Positions 60,149-64,000 of a stretch of 64,000 nt of DNA are shown here, piece after piece (within the stretch, counting starts at the first letter, position 1; the number at the start of each line of letters is the position of its first letter). The stretch is taken from the NCBI RefSeq assembly GCF_003148685.1, contig NZ_QGGR01000001.1, positions 310,001-374,000 on the forward strand, given 5' to 3'. The position numbers and the translations under genes were made by a program. This DNA comes from Actinoplanes xinjiangensis. GTDB taxonomy: Bacteria > Actinomycetota > Actinomycetes > Mycobacteriales > Micromonosporaceae. The notes under the pieces were generated by a model. It saw only the letters and a list, made by a program, of their open reading frames with translations, did no database searches and was not told the DNA's origin.

Positions 60149-61702
60149 ATGCTCAACCTCTCCGTTCTTCTGGAGGACAGCGCCCGTAACCACCCGGAGC
60201 GCGCCGCTGTGGTGCTGGGTCCGCAGCGCCTGACCTATGCGCAGGTGAACGCCGCGGCGAACCAGGTCGCCGGGCTGCTCCGGGCGCGGGGCATCGAGCC
60301 GGGTGACAAGGTCGCCCTGACCTGTCCCAACCTCCCCTACTTCCCGATCGTGTACTACGGCATCCTCAAGGCCGGCGCGGTCGTGGTGCCGCTGAACGTG
60401 CTGCTCAAGGGCCGGGAGATCGCCTACCACCTGCGGGATTCGGGCGCGCGGGCGTACTTCTGCTTCCAGGGCACCCCGGAGCTGCCGATGGGCGCCGAGG
60501 GTTTCGCCGGCTTCAACGAGGTCGACAGCGCCGAGCACTTCTTCCTGATCACCGCGGATCCGGCGGCGGCGTCGCCGATCGAGGGCGCGGAGACGATGGG
60601 CGCGGGGCTGGCCGGGCAGCCGCCGGTCTTCGAGACGGTGCAGCGGGCCGAGACGGACGCGGCGGTGATCCTCTACACGAGCGGGACGACCGGTCAGGCC
60701 AAGGGCGCCGAACTGTCCCACTCGAACCTGGTGCTGAACGCGCTGACCTGTAACCGGCTGTTCGGCACCCAGCCGGCCACCGACACGCATCTGCTGGTGC
60801 TGCCGCTGTTCCACTCGTTCGGCTCGACGGTCAACATGAACGCCGGTTTCTCCACGGCGTCGACGCTGGTGCTGCTGCCCCGTTTCGAGCCGCAGGCCGC
60901 CGTCCAGCTGCTCCAGACCGAGAACGTGACGTTCTTCGCCGGTGTGCCGACGATGTACTGGGGTCTGCTGAACGCGCTGGGCGAGACCGAGGGCGTGGAC
61001 GTCGAGCGGATCGCGGCGAACATGCGGGTCGCGGTCTCCGGCGGCTCCAGCATGCCGGTGGAGATCATCAAGGCGGTCAAGGAGCGGTTCGGCGTCACCA
61101 TCCTGGAGGGGTACGGCCTGTCCGAGACGTCCCCGGTGGCGACGTTCAGCGCACCGGGCAGCGAGCCGCGTCCCGGGTCGATCGGCATCCCGATCTGGGG
61201 TGTCGAGGTGAAGCTGATCGACGGGGACTGGAACAGCATCGACAACCCGGACGAGATCGGCGAGATCGCGATCCGGGGCCACAACATCTTCCGCGGTTAC
61301 ATCGGGCGGCCGGAGGCGACCGCCGAGGTGATGCGCGACGGCTGGTTCCGGACGGGTGACCTGGCCCGCCGGGACTCCGATGGCTGGTACTACATCGTCG
61401 ACCGGGCCAAGGACATGATCATCCGGGGTGGTTTCAACGTCTACCCGCGGGAGGTCGAGGAGGTCCTGCTCACGCATGAGGCGGTGTCGCTGTCCGCGGT
61501 GATCGGCGTGCCGCACGAGAGCCACGGCGAGGAGATCAAGGCGTTCGTGATCCTGAAGCCGGGCGCCTCGGCCACCGAGGAGGGACTGGTGGCCTGGTGC
61601 CGGGAGCAGATGGCGGCCTACAAGTACCCTCGCATCGTCAAGATCGTCGAGTCGCTGCCCATGACGGCCACCGGCAAGCTGCTCAAGCGCGAACTGAGCT
61701 GA
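60149..61702 (+). CDS. Acyl-CoA ligase (long-chain fatty acid/AMP-binding type)
   Basis: 517 residues. Adenylate-forming enzyme: P-loop 'YTSGTTGQAKGAELSH', 'EGYGLSETSP', 'GWFRTGDLARR' and the catalytic Lys in 'PMTATGKLLKREL' are all present. It activates a carboxylic acid (probably a fatty acid) as acyl-AMP and then forms acyl-CoA. GAGAAGG precedes the ATG. Single-gene unit closed by a strong hairpin. Confidence 0.9.
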   Translation: MLNLSVLLEDSARNHPERAAVVLGPQRLTYAQVNAAANQVAGLLRARGIEPGDKVALTCPNLPYFPIVYYGILKAGAVVVPLNVLLKGREIAYHLRDSGARAYFCFQGTPELPMGAEGFAGFNEVDSAEHFFLITADPAAASPIEGAETMGAGLAGQPPVFETVQRAETDAAVILYTSGTTGQAKGAELSHSNLVLNALTCNRLFGTQPATDTHLLVLPLFHSFGSTVNMNAGFSTASTLVLLPRFEPQAAVQLLQTENVTFFAGVPTMYWGLLNALGETEGVDVERIAANMRVAVSGGSSMPVEIIKAVKERFGVTILEGYGLSETSPVATFSAPGSEPRPGSIGIPIWGVEVKLIDGDWNSIDNPDEIGEIAIRGHNIFRGYIGRPEATAEVMRDGWFRTGDLARRDSDGWYYIVDRAKDMIIRGGFNVYPREVEEVLLTHEAVSLSAVIGVPHESHGEEIKAFVILKPGASATEEGLVAWCREQMAAYKYPRIVKIVESLPMTATGKLLKRELS

Positions 61703-61709
61703 TCGGCTC

Positions 61710-61755
61710 CTGCGCGAGGCGCCCGGCGGGGATTCCCGCCGGGCGCCTCGCGCAG
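61710..61755 (+). terminator. Strong hairpin terminator after the acyl-CoA ligase gene
   Basis: Perfect 21-bp stem (61710-61730 with 61735-61755) and GATT loop, 7 bases after the stop codon. Confidence 0.85.
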
Positions 61756-61842
61756 CAGAAACCGCCCGACGAAGCAGCACGACGAAGCTTGCGCCCGTAA
61801 CGCACAGTGGACGTGCGGTCCCACAGCGAGAGGCGACATAGC

Positions 61843-63120
61843 GTGACAGCAGTTCAGGCGCCCCCACGGGCGGCGTTGACCCGCCTCGCCGGGATGCGGC
61901 ACACCTCGCCCGGCCGCCTGCAGTTGCTGCTCGTCGTCCTGCTCGTCCTCACCACCCTGGCCGGCCTGGTCACCGGGCTGACCGCGGCGTCGGCCGCCGC
62001 CGGCACCACCGACCTGCGCGACCGGGCCCAGCCGCTGCTCGCCGAGGCGGAGACGGTCTGGTCGTCGCTGGCCGACGCCGACGCCACCGCGGCGCAGGCG
62101 TTCATCAGCGGCGGCCTGGAGCCGCCCGAGCTGACCAGCCGGTACGACGAGAAGCTCACCGCCGCCGCGACCGCTCTGACCTCGGCCGCCCGCCGCGTTC
62201 CGGAGGACAGCGCGGGCGCCGAGGCGATCCGGGCGATCTCGGCGGGCCTCGGCGACTACACGGCGCTGGTCGCGACCGCCCGGGCCTTGAACCGGCAGGG
62301 CAAACCGGTCGGCGCGGCCTATCTGTCGACCGCCTCGCAACTCAACCGGGGCACGTTGCAGCCGCAGGCGCAGGCGCTGTTCCAGCAGGCACGGCGGGAG
62401 GCGTCGGCCGGCTACACCGACGCCCGCAGCTCCTGGTGGCTGATTCTGCTGCTGGTCGTGCTGGTGGGCCTGGGGGTGGCGCTGATCGCGACGCAGGCGC
62501 ACCTGAGCCGTACCACCCGGCGCACGTTCAACGTGCCGCTGGTGGCCGCCACGGCGCTGACGGTGCTGCTGGCGCTGGTCTGCGCGGGGCTCTTCGCGCA
62601 CCAGCGCTCCGGGCTGGAGAGCGCGGAGCGGGCTGGTTCCACACCGGCGCAGGCGCTGGCCGAGACCCGGATGCTGGTGCTGCGGGAGCGGGCCGACGAG
62701 GCGCTCACCCTGGCGGCCCGGGCCGGGCGCGGTGCGCTGGAGGACGACTTCACGCTGTTGCGGAAGCGGTTCGTGGTCTCCGGCGAGGAGTTCGACGAGG
62801 TGCGCGGGCTGGCGACGACCGCCGCCGAGCGGCACGACGCCTACCTCGCCCTGCACGACGAGATCCGCAAGCTGGACGACAACGGCGACTACGAGGCCGC
62901 GGTGAAGCTGGCCGTCAGCCCCGAGACCCGGTCGGCGTTCGACGGGGTGACCACGGTGCTCGACGAGGCGCTCACCGGCCGGCGGGCGGCGTTCGACGAC
63001 GAGATCCGTTCGGCGGGGCTCGGCCTGGGTGCGCTGGCGGTCCTCGGCCCCCTGTTGGCGCTGATGATCGGCGTGCTCGCGGCTCTGGGGCTGCGGGCCC
63101 GGCTGGAGGAGTACCGGTGA
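61843..63120 (+). CDS. glnX: GlnX-like membrane protein
   Basis: 425 residues with four spans: ~35-58, a long extracytoplasmic helical domain, ~200-222, ~234-256, a second helical domain and ~390-415. Size, topology and position directly before a GlnH-type binding protein match GlnX of the GlnH-GlnX-PknG amino-acid sensing system of mycobacteria and corynebacteria. GTG at 61843 (GAGAGG upstream); a GTG at 61807 is an alternative. It overlaps glnH by four bases (GTGA). Confidence 0.78.
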   Translation: MTAVQAPPRAALTRLAGMRHTSPGRLQLLLVVLLVLTTLAGLVTGLTAASAAAGTTDLRDRAQPLLAEAETVWSSLADADATAAQAFISGGLEPPELTSRYDEKLTAAATALTSAARRVPEDSAGAEAIRAISAGLGDYTALVATARALNRQGKPVGAAYLSTASQLNRGTLQPQAQALFQQARREASAGYTDARSSWWLILLLVVLVGLGVALIATQAHLSRTTRRTFNVPLVAATALTVLLALVCAGLFAHQRSGLESAERAGSTPAQALAETRMLVLRERADEALTLAARAGRGALEDDFTLLRKRFVVSGEEFDEVRGLATTAAERHDAYLALHDEIRKLDDNGDYEAAVKLAVSPETRSAFDGVTTVLDEALTGRRAAFDDEIRSAGLGLGALAVLGPLLALMIGVLAALGLRARLEEYR

Positions 63121-64000
63121 GGCGTACCCCCATGGCTGTTGCCCTGCTGCTCGCCGTCGCCGGGCTGACCGCCTGCACCGACGCGGCGCCGTCCGAGAAG
63201 GAGGCGGCGAAGCCGGCGGCGAGCGCGTCCTCGTCCGCGGGCGCGCCGGCACCACCGTCCTGCGACGCGCGGGCCAGCTGGCGGCCGACGAAGGGACTGC
63301 AGATCCCGGCCGGCAGCTACATGCAGACGATCCGGGATCGTGGCCGGCTGATCGTCGGGATGAGCCAGGACACGCTGCTGTTCAGTTCGCGGGACCCGTT
63401 CACCGCCAAGATCGAGGGCTTCGACGTGGACATGGGCCGGGAGATCGCGAAGGCGATCTTCGGCGACCCGGACCGGTTGGAGATCCGGGTCATCCCCCGC
63501 TCCGAGCGGATCAACGCGGTCAATCGCGGCACCGTCGACCTCGCGATCAACACGATGACCACCAACTGCACCCGGTGGCAGCAGGTCGACTTCTCCACCG
63601 TCTACTACGAGGCCGGGCAGCGGCTGCTGGTGGGCAAGGACTCACCGGCGACCCGGATCGAGGATCTGGGTGGGCAGCGGGTCTGCGCGGCGGCCGGTTC
63701 GACCAGCCTGGAGAACATCGGCAGGGTGAACGTGGACCCGCCGCCGCTCGCGGTGGCCCGCACCGACTTCGGGGCCTGCCTGGTCGCGTTCCAGCTGGGC
63801 GAGGTGCAGGCGATCTCCACCGACGACACCATCCTGGCCGGGCTGGCCGCGCAGGACCCGTACGCGAAGGTGGTCGGACCGCGGTTCACCGAGGAGCCGT
63901 ACGCGATGGCGATCGCCGGCACGCACCGCGACTTCACCGAGTTCGTCAACGCGGTGCTGGAGCGGATGCGCGCCGACGGCACCTGGGCGAAGATCCACGA
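63117..64000 (+). CDS. glnH: GlnH-like amino-acid-binding lipoprotein, C-terminus cut by window end
   Basis: 294 residues are visible and no stop is reached. Signal peptide with lipobox LTAC (Cys20), an Ala/Ser/Pro linker, then a type-3 solute-binding fold ('IRDRGRLIVGMSQDTLLFSSRDP', 'GFDVDMGREIAKAI', 'AINTMTTNCTRW'). In mycobacteria GlnH binds aspartate/glutamate-type amino acids and signals through GlnX to PknG rather than serving transport. No permease or ATPase gene follows in the window. Confidence 0.87.
   Translation, partial: MRRTPMAVALLLAVAGLTACTDAAPSEKEAAKPAASASSSAGAPAPPSCDARASWRPTKGLQIPAGSYMQTIRDRGRLIVGMSQDTLLFSSRDPFTAKIEGFDVDMGREIAKAIFGDPDRLEIRVIPRSERINAVNRGTVDLAINTMTTNCTRWQQVDFSTVYYEAGQRLLVGKDSPATRIEDLGGQRVCAAAGSTSLENIGRVNVDPPPLAVARTDFGACLVAFQLGEVQAISTDDTILAGLAAQDPYAKVVGPRFTEEPYAMAIAGTHRDFTEFVNAVLERMRADGTWAKIH

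Noticed and set aside
62628..62650. Fourth copy of the 53-bp palindrome (GGCTGGTTCC seen in glnX)
   Set aside because: Only ten bases match, there is no second arm, and it lies in coding sequence.

Overview
The window is a contiguous piece of a very GC-rich actinobacterial chromosome. GTG and TTG starts are common, stop/start overlaps (ATGA, GTGA) are frequent, and the families present are typical of actinomycetes: an AfsR-type SARP regulator, a DUF5753-type XRE regulator, a RamB-type glyoxylate regulator, an MT0933-type small 'antitoxin', and a GlnX-GlnH pair. The gene mix resembles Actinoplanes/Micromonosporaceae; this is inferred from family content, not from a database match. I saw no rRNA, tRNA, transposase, prophage or CRISPR array.

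Layout. 0-7 kb: end of a TetR gene with a palindromic operator, an SGNH hydrolase, a membrane GGDEF-EAL protein divergent from a chemoreceptor-like protein, a PAP2 phosphatase, a small secreted protein, and a dehydratase-like/glyoxalase fusion. 7-12 kb: glyoxylate shunt (aceA-aceB) divergent from its probable regulator RamB, flanked by three copies of a 53-bp palindrome. 12-16.5 kb: small housekeeping-type genes (DUF402, RidA, AAA ATPase, MT0933-like, methyltransferase, SRPBCC, DUF1905). 16.7-20.5 kb: a four-gene ABC importer of the polyamine/iron/phosphonate class. 20.5-22 kb: a secreted CBM2-GH5 cellulase behind a perfect CebR-type operator. 22-25 kb: ArsR/SRPBCC pair, sulfotransferase, MmcQ/YjbR protein, arylamine N-acetyltransferase. 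25-29.4 kb: a siderophore importer divided by an iron box. 29.4-34.6 kb: L-2-hydroxyglutarate oxidase, then a four-gene operon of ferric-reductase-like flavohaem protein, FMN-binding protein and OmpR-type two-component system with 11-bp-phased repeats in its promoter.

34.7-43.4 kb is a cell-surface region: DUF4956, a VTC (polyphosphate polymerase-like) protein and a Cthe_2159-type lipoprotein in one overlapping operon, an XRE regulator, then a phosphodiester glycosidase, a GT2-GtrA glycosyltransferase and a second membrane diguanylate cyclase that shares its sensor domain with the GGDEF-EAL protein at 0.9-3.1 kb. 43.6-58.8 kb is the most accessory-looking part. It holds a 1225-residue SARP/NB-ARC/TPR regulator, then on the opposite strand a TlpA-like redoxin, an ABC exporter with a large in-frame internal deletion, and a 70-residue four-cysteine peptide. 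The redoxin promoter carries three heptamers at 11-bp spacing ending 8 bp before a -10 hexamer, which is the classical SARP arrangement. A Drr-type exporter, a ligand-less intradiol-dioxygenase-like protein and a NarL-type two-component system divergent from an FtsX-type ABC exporter follow. Tandem repeats and low-complexity protein inserts are concentrated here.

58.8-64 kb: an EAL-HDOD protein, an acyl-CoA ligase, and glnX-glnH (glnH runs off the window; pknG would be expected next). The best candidate for an undescribed system is the SARP / redoxin / exporter remnant / Cys4 peptide locus at 43.6-49 kb.
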